Part shown: one piece after another, positions 1 through 10,659 of the stretch | How the letters are laid out: each line of letters starts with the position of its first letter | Position numbering within the stretch: the stretch's first letter is position 1 | Position numbers and translations under genes: made by a program | The notes under the pieces: generated by a model | Told to the model about the DNA's origin: nothing | Database searches by the model: none | The model's input: the letters and a program-made list of their open reading frames with translations, nothing else | NCBI RefSeq assembly: GCF_008831285.2 | Contig: NC_045145.1 | Location: 16,694,040 to 16,758,039, forward strand | From: Nymphaea colorata | Lineage: Eukaryota; Streptophyta; Magnoliopsida; Nymphaeales; Nymphaeaceae | Length of the DNA: 64,000 nucleotides | Direction of reading: 5' to 3'

Positions 1-481
1 TGAGAGCCCAGAAATGAGAGAGCAGAAACTAGTCACATGGAGGGCATCTGACTACCTCTGATCATAGATTCATAGATCTGATATGGCATGGTTTTTCAGA
101 TGTGGCGAAAGAACATCTGAAATCCATCTCGATCAAACTAATGACATTAACTCAGAGATAAAGTCAAGTTGGAAGGAAACAAAAGTTCGTTAATGCTGTA
201 GCACCTCTTGAACATAAATTATATTGATAAAATACACATTCATAAATTACGGTGATAAAATACACATACCAGCAAATTACACAACCCAGGCAAGTGTTTT
301 GTGCATAAGCCTCACGAATATAGTTTCATTAACATGATCAGCCTGGGCAACCAATTCACACTCGTTGTGGTCATTTATCAAATTGCTAATCAATCAGGAA
401 ATCATCCTTAGATGAAGAATCCCAATAACGTCTGAGTTTTCAAGAATAAATCCCTTGACGATAACCGATTGTTCATAGACT
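1..481. other. 3' flank of the PUX2-like gene with a MITE remnant
   Basis: AT-rich sequence immediately downstream of the minus-strand PUX2-like stop codon; part of it must be that gene's 3' UTR. Bases about 60-130, read on the minus strand, resemble the interior of the inverted-repeat element at 12.0-12.3 kb (shared words such as TTTCGCCACATC followed by TGAAAAAC), so the window opens inside a remnant of that repeat family. No coding frame was recognised. Confidence 0.5.
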
Positions 482-3400
482 TCAGCCTGCATTAAGTGGT
501 TCAATAATCTCCAGGAGTTCATTACGTAAACCAGTGAAAAGTATGGAATCGGTCTCAATTGGCTTGAACTTGACAAGAGTAGCAGGAATCAAGTCCTCTT
601 CCTCCAGGGTTGGGGTTCGACCATTCGCATTTGCTACTTTGGGTACTAATCTACTTCTTGGCACTGCTGGCTGGAGAAGTTCGAACTCCAAGCTGGGCTC
701 TTTGAGACATGAACTTACGAACTGAAAAAATGAAAAATAAATCAGTGATTGATCGACGTTTCATCAAATTATCAATTTCTTTGTCCAGTCTAATCATCAA
801 ATAACCAGGCAACCAACTGATTACATGATTTAGCAGCCCACCAATTTGCAAGAAGTTAAGGTCAGACCGACAGATGTATACAAGACCAGTAAAGGATCCA
901 AAGCTGTTGGGTAAGAACTCCATTTTACTATCCAATTGCTTTAAGCCTTTTCTTAAACAGGAAGGCAATCATATTTCATGATTGCCCGAAATAGCTTAGT
1001 AGACATAAAAAAGGCATAAATAACAATCTTAAACTTTCATAATTGACAGAACTCCCAGCATTAATATTTTTCAATACAGCAGAACACAATCCTTCAAGTT
1101 CCAACCAATGCTAGGTCAAATCATCCTAGCATAAAGGACTCAGGCAAACACAAAAAGAAGAAAAATCCAAGAATAATGTGGAAAGATCACTATGAATGAA
1201 CACTGTGGCAGAAGAGGAATCACTGTCGCCACCTTTTTTCCACGAAAGCATGCCAGACCCTAGGAGGCATTTTATACTGTTCGAAAATTACAACATACAC
1301 AACTAACATGCTGCTCGATGTTTCCACATATTAAAAAGTCAGATGGATGTTTATTATCATGTGACATTAAGTTATTTTTTTCCATTATTTTTACCAATTT
1401 TCAGCATATTTGTTCGTGCAAATCTGACAACAGGTTTTCCTGATAGAACCCAGAGGCTTCAAATAATTCTGCCACACGACTCAAAATAAACTGCAGCATA
1501 CTGTCATATAAGTGAAACTACTGGACAGTGTTACATAAGTGATGTTGGTTTGTGAATGCATTTCTCAGCATACGCACAAAGAAACTCAATCTGTCTTTGA
1601 TATTAGACAAGAAGATTCTCTTAAAAGTTTTGTCAAGGAACACAGCAGCTTGATTTGTGGGATAACTAAACCATATTTTAGACGTAGAAGAAAGTAGAAA
1701 AACAATGAACTGGAAATGGAATACCAGGAAGTTCACGATGAAAGAAAACTACATTCAGCATAACAATATCTTAGCATAAGCATAATAGGGAACAGCACTA
1801 ATCCAGGTACAAACCTCATAAAGTGCTGTTGTAGCCTCTGATGGAAGAAAGACACCTTGTAATAGCACTCCATCAGGAAACTGGATTCGAATGACACATA
1901 CTTTACATTTCTTCTTAGCCAATTTTGCCTGCTTCTCCTTGTACGACTTTGGAATCAGCAGTTGAGATTCTGCGATCTTTTTCTTCCTAAGATCAACTTC
2001 TTTTTTCAGCTCTTCAGCAGTAACATTATAGAAGGAATCTGGAAGATCGATTTTTGCGGCTACACTTTCTGGGACAGCAAAGAAAACTCGAACCTATATT
2101 TTTACAACATATCAAGATGTTAGAAGTGAACCATATGGAAAGCAACTGGAAAGTGGAACGAAGAAGCCGGTTTTTCATGTTTAAGGTTGCTTTTCTGATG
2201 AACAGAGATCCGTGCATGTGGGCATGATATTGGAGTGTGGAGCCTGATCTATACTTAATAGGCTTCCCTAATTTCTGAGTTTTGTAAGGGCATCATGCAA
2301 TATTTTGCATTTTGCAGGTTTTCCTAAATCACTATGTTTATGAAGAAGGGGGGAGAGGGGGAGGGGGGGGGGGGGGGGGTGGTGGGAATGGGGAGGGGGT
2401 GGGCGGTGGGTTTGTTGTATTCTTTGACAGCCATGGACGTAGCAGAACCTTGTCTCTGAAGTACGAGCCACGTAAAATCCTTGTGTCTTCTTCTTCCTTC
2501 TCTTCTTTGGTTACGACGCCAAGAGGGCCTCGTTCCTGACACATCACACAATCCACGGGTATTGCTAGGTTTCATAGGTTTCCCTTAACCAAGCAAAGAT
2601 GAGCAGTAGTTGCTGGAGGCCAGCTGATTCCATAACAAGGTCATACCAAGACCAGCATGAGATTATTCTAAGAGTAAATGAGCTCGTCACGGAACTTTTA
2701 CTGAAGCGAGACAAGTTCTGCGGAGCTTAGATTATTCACTGGATCTTGATGCAGCAGTCAAAGAGGACATAATGAAAGGGAAAATATGTTTAGTAATAAT
2801 AAGGCATTCACTGATGACAAACTCACTATCTCACCTGCCTGTCAACTTTCTTTTGCTCCATTGTGTCATTTGGTGGAACTGAAGATGATGGAGATGGCTC
2901 GCTCGTCTTTGAAGGTTCCAATGATGAAATCACTTCTCTAATCAAGAAAACCTGGAGCTCAGAAGGTGTTTCCATGGTGGCCCACATTTCCCCCTCCTCT
3001 TCTTGTAATCTAAAACCAACACATTCCAACAATTCTACACCTCCCACAGCAGAACCGACCGTATCACATATTTTTGGATTGGTCATTCTTATTCTCCTAA
3101 ACTTTGTATTGTTGGGATCAGTTATGATATTTTTGAGAAGCTTAAGGACCACATCAACCGTCTCTTTAGATGGATCTCCAGACATGAATGTGCCAGCAGA
3201 ACTCAGACATTTGTTTCTGAGCTCCATTTTCTCGTCAGTGCTCCCTACTGCACCAACGTCATCATTTCTACCTGAATCCAAGCAAGTCGAAGCGTGCCGT
3301 GATACTTCCTCCTCGGAGTTATACAATGTACCACAAAGCGGGCATTCGAAAACATCCACCGAATTGTCCATCTGAGAGCTTTTGCGAGATGAAATAACCG

Positions 3401-3713
3401 GGCTGAAGGGATCAAAGCCACTGCGCCCAGGATAATCACTTTTAGCACTGAAGTTGCCACTTTTTTCCGGAGGTCCTGGGACAGAATCACTACTTTTCAC
3501 GGGTGGCAGTTGAGGTCTCGGCTCGGCTCGTTTCATGGGGCCTGTTTTCTGCTTATCGACATTTTTCTGCAGCGAATCGAGACGGTCCTGATACGTGGCA
3601 TTGGATGAAGACCCCAAAACTCGACCCTGGCCAGTGAATTTCCCAGAAGAAGAGGAGAATGGATTGTTCATCTTCTTCATCATGCCCTTAAACTTATCCT
3701 TCACGTCGTCCAT
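482..3713 (-). CDS. PUX2: Plant UBX domain protein, PUX2 type (C2H2 + PUB + UBX)
   Basis: Three exons on the minus strand, 2835-3713, 1815-2093 and 482-721, all joined in phase 0, give a complete 465-aa protein. The start ATG at 3713 gives an N-terminus ([10 protein letters not shown]) like that of plant PUX2. A zinc-finger-like motif uses C124, C127, H140 and C144. A PUB/PUG domain follows at about 180-265 ([11 protein letters not shown], then [14 protein letters not shown]). The C-terminal UBX domain lies at about 355-435, from the [10 protein letters not shown] strand to ALYEFVSSCL. PUX proteins bind the AAA-ATPase CDC48/p97 through UBX and PUB domains and act as adaptors; PUX2 is described as membrane-associated. 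Splice sites read CAG/GTGAGA, TATAG/GTT, GAG/GTTTGT and TTTCAG/TTC. Family assignment is firm; exact orthology to Arabidopsis PUX2 is inferred from the C2H2-PUB-UBX order. Confidence 0.95.
722..1814 (-). other. Intron 2 of the PUX2-like gene
   Basis: 1,093-bp intron, donor GTTTGT at 1814 and acceptor TTTCAG ending at 722. It is AT-rich with no coding frame or recognisable element. Confidence 0.85.
2348..2409 (+). repeat. G-rich tract with a G17 run in PUX2 intron 1
   Basis: Inside the 741-bp first intron (2094-2834) the plus strand has dense G runs including 17 consecutive G at 2363-2379. The pre-mRNA of the minus-strand gene would carry the C-rich complement. The run can form a G-quadruplex on the plus strand and is prone to length error. 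The rest of the intron shows nothing else. Confidence 0.9.
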
Positions 3714-3721
3714 GTCCACAA

Positions 3722-4048
3722 CTAAAACCAAAACACCAAACTCGAAAAACCCAATTCCGCTCAGATTCTTCAGAAACCGAGCTCAACAAAAAAAACTCCT
3801 CCCCAGAAGAACCAACCAAAGAATGAATTCACTTCCAATTATGTACAAGTATCAACAAAAAATGAAGAAGACAAAGCCCCAAACCGGGAACACTACCCTA
3901 GTAATGCAGTACGCGCCGCGATTCAACAAACGCCGATACACCTCTATGTTGGAAGACAAGCAAAAGAAGAGCAATCCAGAAATCACAGCAAATGAGTACT
4001 TAAGCCAAAAAATTCCAAGGCTTTGAACATGAACAGGATCGGGAGTAC
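3722..4048 (-). other. Putative 5' UTR intron and leader of the PUX2-like gene
   Basis: Read on the minus strand, a donor CAAG/GTACTC at 4048 and an acceptor GGTTTTAG at 3722, just 8 bases before the ATG, define a plausible 327-bp leader intron. Short plus-strand open frames here have no support. The leader exon and core promoter would lie at about 4049-4150. Confidence 0.5.
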
Positions 4049-4149
4049 CTTGTGCGTAACGAAGGTTCCCTTCGATCTCCTTAAGATCGAAGGCAACAAA
4101 CCCGAAAGATCAAACGGGCGAAGTTTCTAGGGCTCTTCTTGTCGGGGCC

Positions 4150-6122
4150 GTTAAAATCGGTTCGAAAAGTGATCCGGTTTCAAAGGAAACCAACAAAAAT
4201 CGGTTTGAAAAACGTACCGAAATGAGGTTACAAATCGTTCTCTTACAACTTTATTATGTGAACTGCCTTAATGCATTGCATTAATTCCTCTTACGCTTTT
4301 CGGATCTGGATTTGTGAATCTTCGGATTCTTGTGTATTGATCATTAGATCAACTTTTGACCAAGAGGAACACGTACTGGTTCAATACAATTCCATCCAAT
4401 CAACAATATCATTGATACAAGGTTTGACCTATCCCTTAAAGGATCTGGTTCTGGAGATGGGCTCAAGAGGCTCATTTGACGTCCCGTTCAGATTGTAGGA
4501 TCCAATTGGTGTGAACATAATATTTCCTCCCAAATACAGGTATAAATATGACCAGAGATGCAAAGATTATTTGTAAGACACGAAAACCAAGATTATTTGT
4601 ATTCCTATTACCAAACACCCCCCAAAGCTCTATAGTTTTCTTACGATATTCTTCACAAACATAAGAAAGTTAAGGCACTTCAACTCTTTAACAAATAGCC
4701 AACCTGATTATCTGGTTTATCATGGATCTTACATCTATAATTTAAAAACCTCAATTTCATAGACAGTGCTTTCAAATTAAGGATGTCAATATATTAGGTA
4801 TGAGTAGGATAACAAATATACATATAAAGCATCTGGTTATGAATTCAAGTTTAATCACTAGAGATGTGCATGGCTCTGATTTGGTTTGGATCAGTGGCGG
4901 AACCAGAAAATTTTGGTTAAGGAGCACTAGCCAGCCTCTGGCATAGTTGGATGAATCCTTGTGGGGCACAGACCTAAGTCTGGTGTGGGCACAACATATG
5001 GCTGAACATAGGTTCAGCTCAATCAGGGCAAGTATTTCAAGGGCGGGCATGGGCAGTGGCCCACACCAGTCACGTAGTAGCTCCCCTATTGGTTTGGATA
5101 AAATTTTCATCAAATTTGTCTAATTGGATTCTATGTAATCGTGTTTGCAGTCAAACCCTTATTTTTTTTTTCAAGAAAAATTAAATTCAGATATGACTAG
5201 CTAAACTGACAAATGTGTATAATAATCTGGTTGAACCTTAATCAGATCCCAGTTGGATAACGAGCTTGGTTTCAGTTATGAGATTGCATACTTACTTGCC
5301 AATCTGGCTACGTGGATTTGAAACCAAGTAGGTAATCAGATGTATTGAACCCATTTAGATCTATATATAAATCCAAAGCTGATGGATAGTTTAGGCTACT
5401 TCCCCGATATATCTGACTGAAACAATCAAACAATCTGACTTTCTTTCATCGTTTATCCTTGAATCTGCATCCGAAGCCTATCAAGCAATCTCTAATATGG
5501 TCTGATTCAGTATCTCATTAATGGAACTGATCTGTTTATATTACTGCCAAACATGACATAGTGTCTTGTGGTTTTCAATCAGTAATAAACTCTTAAGTGT
5601 GAACAGTAGTCTGCTCCTCTGGCATCTAAACCATGTCAGAAACGTGGTTTTAGAACCAAGTTAGTTTCAACAAGCTTGTTTTATTACAGAAGTCTTCAGT
5701 TTCATGCTTCTAACATCATAGAAGGAACTTGAACAGATTGTTCGAAACAATTCAGTTATCACGGATGCGCTGGATTTGGAACAAGGAAGAAAGTGCGACA
5801 CATTGGGCTTGTGAGAATGTTTGAATGCCAATGGAATCTATAATCTTTTAAACCTCGGCATCTTTCCATGTAATAGGAACCGCAATGATTTTTTTTCATT
5901 TTGGCATATTACCTGCTAAGACTACGTGCTTAAACTTTAACTACTTATAATTAACAAGAGAATAATAAATCTAATTAAGAATTTTTTTGTCATATATGAG
6001 ATTTGCGGAGTCAGAATTTTTTTACATTTTTCTGGCTTCAACTGGTCATGCCATGACCACAAGATCACCATTTACAAAAAACTGCATGAAAAAGAACAGA
6101 GAAAGAGGACTATTACACAACT
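4150..6122. other. Intergenic, one MITE, otherwise unremarkable
   Basis: AT-rich spacer between the PUX2-like gene and the BPS1-like gene. Apart from the element at 4892-5091, it has only degenerate repeats of the 'AACCCATT-TAGATCT' kind, also seen near 41.8 kb. The last few hundred bases before 6123 must include the 3' UTR of the BPS1-like gene. Confidence 0.6.
4892..5091. mobile_element. hAT-like MITE with a perfect 8-bp target duplication
   Basis: A 200-bp element flanked by the direct repeat GTTTGGAT (4884-4891 and 5092-5099). The ends are imperfect inverted repeats: CAGTGGCGGAACCAG on the left and, reversed, CAATAGGGGAGCTAC on the right. Its right half, inverted, resembles the left ends of the elements at 46869 and 51764 (TGTGGGC/ACAACTGC). 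There is no transposase frame. An 8-bp duplication and CAG-type ends fit non-autonomous hAT elements. Confidence 0.75.
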
Positions 6123-7186
6123 TTACATGCTTTCGCTGTAAGTACGCAGCAGCTTATTCCTTCCCCTGATCACCTCTATGAACACATCATTGACGGCATG
6201 ATCAAACATATCTAGCCCTTCTTTCAGTGTCAATGAGCTCTGCTTCAACAAGTCAATACTCTTGGATAATTTCTCTTCATCCTTACTTTCCCCATCTATA
6301 ATTTGAGATTTAACCTCTGAAATTGCATTTTCGACCATGTTATACTCCTGTAAGCTTGACATGGGACTCTTTCTCCCTTTCTCTAGCAGCCCATGTTGAA
6401 GTTTACTCAAAGATGGCCCCAAAGATGCGGGAGACTCCAAGTCCATAGGCACATGATTCATGTCAAGTTGTGCTGGTGGAAAGACAGGCACAGAGAGAAG
6501 AAATGATGATATAACAACAGTAACGTTCTTGACCACAATCATGGCATTAGCAAAGCTAGCCAACTCTAGAGATTTTTATTGGTTGTTTGCACCTTTCTCT
6601 TATGATCCTTCATCATACCATCTGAAGTGGGCTGTTTTTCCAATTGCTGCTGCATTTTCTGCTTGATTGCATGTTGCAGAACATTATCAGTATCTCGTCT
6701 TCCATCCTTCCATCCCTCCAAACCTTCAAGAAACTTACTCTTCTCAAACTCGAACCTCTTGATCGCCATTTCGCTGCACACCAACGAACAAGAAGCTTCA
6801 TCTCCAAAGGTAAGTTGTTCAACGAGCATCCTGTACCTATGGAGGATAGAGAAAGATGACTTCAACAGATTGCACAAGTCTAGCATAAAGGCTGTCTCAT
6901 CCATGTAATAATCGAGCCACTCCTGACCTTCTAGGGAAATGGGTAGGTCTAGCTTTTCCACAAGGGCCAGGAGCTCAGACTGCACGCTCTTGAGCAGGTT
7001 TATGGCTTCACCAAACCAGGCCAACGTAAGGAAACCATCCCCCACTAGGGAACGCTCAAGCCTATCAAGTCCTTGAGAAATGAAAGAATAGAAGTTGGTC
7101 AAGTCCATATTTCCAGTACTAGATGCATCGCTTTGGGTCCTGCCACCCTTAAGGAGTGACAAGATACTGGTATACCAGTTTGCCAT
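6123..7186 (-). CDS. BPS1-like (UPF0496) protein, one frameshift
   Basis: Intronless minus-strand gene starting at ATG 7186 (MANWYTSILSLLKG). The first reading frame runs to a TAG near 6566. The rest continues in another frame to TGA at 6123, about 354 codons in all. Family features are FLTLAWFGEAINLLKSV, the segment LDLPIS..WLDYYMDETAFMLDLCN, and after the break a hydrophobic stretch (AMIVVKNVTVVISSFLL). This order matches plant BPS1/UPF0496 proteins, whose founder BYPASS1 limits production of a root-derived mobile signal. The break lies at an A5 run (plus 6573-6577), near codon 204; one more A would rejoin the frames. An intron is unlikely because the available GT-AG spans are only about 30-55 nt. 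It could be a consensus error or a real pseudogene. Family call is moderately firm. Confidence 0.75.
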
Positions 7187-8955
7187 TAAAGGGATGAATG
7201 ACAAGACTGTGAGGATATGAATGAAACTATGGAGATGAAGAAGATGGACCTGCAATATGCACTTGTCCCTCAAAGGGGAGTTGCGTGACTTGCGCTCCCC
7301 ATTTTAAGCTACCTTTCTTTCTAATCTTTTGTAAGATAAGGGTGAGATAAGATTGGCTGACCATCAAATCGGTACCTTTTCTTTCTGCCAACTGCCTGAA
7401 GCATAGCTTGCTGTCGTGGATCATGTTATTTTATTGGTTCAGATCCTGTTTTGGGGAGCCGTAGATACCATTCTTTGCGAATTTTATTATTGGTATTCAT
7501 GGCCGCAGAGGAAGTAAAGAGTTTCTTTGGAGATACGCCAATTGGATTTTGTCAATGGAAGTAAACTGCACGTAAAAAGAAAGCTTGTCAAAATTCCTTA
7601 AGTTTGTTGTAATTAATAGCAACAATATAGGACAGCTAATGTCGTGGCACAGCGAACACACGCACATTGAATTTTGTTGGTACGAAGCAAGACGTGTGAG
7701 TGTTCCTTTGATGAAACTAATTAATAGCACAGAGAAAAGATACAGATCAGATTAGGAAACATCTTCTCTGACAAACAAATAGATTTTTCTCGAGGATTTA
7801 ACAACAATCCTGTGATCAAGCATGTGAATCTCAAAGGATGTTATTATCACAGAAGCAAATTTGGGAGTTTGATTAATAGGTTTTGGCCATGGAGGTGGAA
7901 GGCGGATTAAGTCGCTACGTGGGTGATGACCAACAAGCAGACAGCATATGTAGGGTGTCAAAATGGAGACTCTCAATTAAGTTTGGTTCATGCCGTCGCA
8001 GCCTGAGCTTTCTCGTATGTCATCCTTATAAGTGCAGCTCTTGAGGCTTGTTGAGATTTGCTTCTCAATTAGGGAACAGATTCAGTAATTGGGCTATTAA
8101 TCCTGAAAGATTCCTTGTCGAAAGAATAATCAGTAGGTGACCTCCTTTAAGGCGAAAGAATACGAAGGTACATGATTGTGTTTGAAATTCAATTCATGAA
8201 TCTAATGTGGCTTGCTTTTTCTGATGTGACAAAATATTCAAACTAACTTATCTGAGATGCCCATTTTACTCTTTACATCAGCAAATTAAAGGTGTGTGTT
8301 GGACCTTCGGATCTGAATCCACCCATGATGGGTAGGATCCAAATCTAGGTGACTGGTGTTGCTCGCAACAGTGGAAGTTGCATTTTTCATTTCATTAGAA
8401 AATGGAAAGTTAACATACAAGGGGTAAATGATGGGTATAGCAACTGACACAAACATAAAAATTATTCTCGTTAGGAAATATGAGACTTCGTGGTTGATTG
8501 CATTTCTCACTCCGGGAAGGATTGAGATAATAAGGTGTATTCTGGACCGAGAGAGCATGATCCTTGTCGAATCACTGGAGTCGATCATCGTTCATCTTTC
8601 TTCCGCTGCAAATCCAAGGTTACCAAACTAAACTGAACTTTTGCATGGATAGTGAATCTTTGAAACCGTTCGTCTGATATTAGATCCTAAAGATCAAACA
8701 AATCAAAAGTAATCAAATGCCTCACATATCTTGATCTTCACAGAGAGCATAGTTTTAAAAGTATAATGCGCATATGAGATGTGTTATACAGGACTTTTAA
8801 TTTATTTAGGGGCTAGAAGCCTAGAATGACTGCAAAGTCAAACATCATACACTTCGATTGAAGACTTTGCAGACTTTTCTTGTTGGATGAGCCTGTATCG
8901 TGCCATATTAACAGTTTCCGCTCCATCCTAAAATTGATAAGATGGTGCTGGTCAT
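7187..8955. other. Intergenic, upstream of the BPS1-like gene
   Basis: The first few hundred bases must hold the BPS1-like promoter, but no convincing TATA box was picked out. Around 8170-8290 is a diverged copy of the inverted-repeat family seen at 12.0 kb (GATTGTGTTTGAAATTC, then TTTTTCTGATGTGAC). Nothing else was recognised. Confidence 0.5.
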
Positions 8956-8958
8956 GAC

Positions 8959-9739
8959 TCATGATCCGATCTTCTCTTGGAGAAGATACTGCAAATGCAT
9001 GGCGTGAGAAGTGAGCTCAGAGCTGACGAATTCTGCAATGTGGTCGCTTGTTTCTGGTCTAAGCCGGACAATTGACGGAGCAAATGAAGCCAGCCAAAAT
9101 GGTGCCACTATACCAGTTTTTCTGGATCGCCATTGATCAATTAAGAGCAAGAGTCGATCGGCCAATTCACTTTACAGATCATTTCAAACGAATCCACCTT
9201 TGAATGGAAACGTTTTGGGGATATTGAGGGGAGTGAATATGAGCTGACACCACTTCAAGTTTTGCAAGTTAAAGTTTAAGCCATAATTGAAAATAGTTCT
9301 GGCAAAGAGGCAGTACTGAAACCTTCAATCCACCAATATAAACCCGCAGCATGTGCATTTCTATTGGCCTAATCTGGTAAAGCCGGAGGCCAACGAAGTT
9401 CCAGGTTTTGCTATTAAACAAAAGAAAGAAAAAGGAGCCAAATTCAATTGCACCAGTTCCAATTTCTTCTCTTAGTGCTTCATCTTGATTAAGGCATATG
9501 AATGCTGCTGCCTGCTTATACCCTGGCATCCATGACACGACATTCTGATTGAATATTGGGTGTGGGTTTCTAAGATCGGAGGGGATTGATCGGAAATATG
9601 TTGTTTTCTCAATTGGTCTTGAAGGGAAGACAGCACAATCTATTGAGCTCAAACCAGTTCTGCAGCATATGAATTGGAGCTCTTGATCCGCATCATTAGA
9701 TGTGGATGGTAGTTCAAAAAAATATTTGGTCTCCCAGTT
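8959..9739 (-). other. Unidentified open frames, possible exons or gene relic
   Basis: Two minus-strand frames stay open. 9269-9739 (156 codons) includes DADQELQFICCRTG, VVSWMPGYKQAAAFICLN and EEIGTGAIEFGS. 8959-9171 ends in HLQYLLQEKIGS before TGA at 8959. Their composition looks protein-like, but no start codon with a credible leader, no confident splice pair joining them and no family were recognised. They may be the last exons of a gene, or a relic. The evidence is only frame length and residue composition. Confidence 0.3.
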
Positions 9740-9959
9740 TCAATTCTCTCTGTGGATCAATCTCCACTACTTACAAATCAAAATGATGGCGGACAGCCTA
9801 AATCCGACATGTTTGTGATGCTCCTCCGAGTTCGATTAAATGGGAAAACTTGCCCTGAGAATCAGATTCTGCATTTTTGGGTGCAGAAGCGGAAGATTGG
9901 TATGCCATGTTCAACCAGGAAGCTAGCCGGCCGAAATATCGTTGACATGTAACTTAGCT

Positions 9960-10655
9960 TTAGCCTACTACTGTGGATGACTTGCAATGTCAGGCAAGCA
10001 GATAGCTACCTGATTATGCATGCACCACATCGAACTCTTGACCTCACCTCCTTCAACTTCACTTTCAATCAATCTGTGCTAGCAAGCGTAAAGACCGGAC
10101 CAAAAATTACAACAAACAAAGACAAGCTTCAAAGAACATAACAATTCTACCATAAATAAGCAACTTTGCTTGAGAGAAGTTATGTCAAATACATGTGCAC
10201 CAGAGCTAACCAGTTCTCGGTGAGCAAGACGAGTATCGCATACTGCTGCTCAACTGAGAGCCAAAGCCCCCCACCCCTTCCTCCATCCCCAAGATTCTAA
10301 GCCTGCTTTTGGTCTCTTGACGTAACATCAGAGCTAATCTGTTGAAGCACTCTCCCCCAAATCAGATTGGTTAGGTATATCCGAATCTAAATATGATCAG
10401 ATGTCATTTCTTAAATCCGAATGTAATTCGATTTCTTAATTGCACACACACACATATCCTATTTTTTTGAAACACTTCGATTGAATATCTCATTTAAATT
10501 AGATATATAGACATCCCTAAACAATATATCTAACATTAGGAGATCACTGTGAGGCAGATATGTGTACCACACTAATTGAAACGAAGGCTACTGCTCACTC
10601 CACTAATTGAAACGAAGGATGCCATGGAAAAACTGCAGCTCACTCACATGGCTGT
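9960..10655. other. Intergenic, nothing clear
   Basis: AT-rich spacer. A 19-base word (CACTAATTGAAACGAAGG and neighbour) occurs twice between 10570 and 10620, a local duplication. No gene was recognised. Confidence 0.5.
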
Positions 10656-10659
10656 CAGC

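Noticed and set aside
2312..2575. Gly-rich and Pro-rich frames on both strands
   Set aside because: Caused by the G17 tract in an intron.
2863..3375. 170-codon plus-strand frame
   Set aside because: Antisense shadow of PUX2 exon 1.
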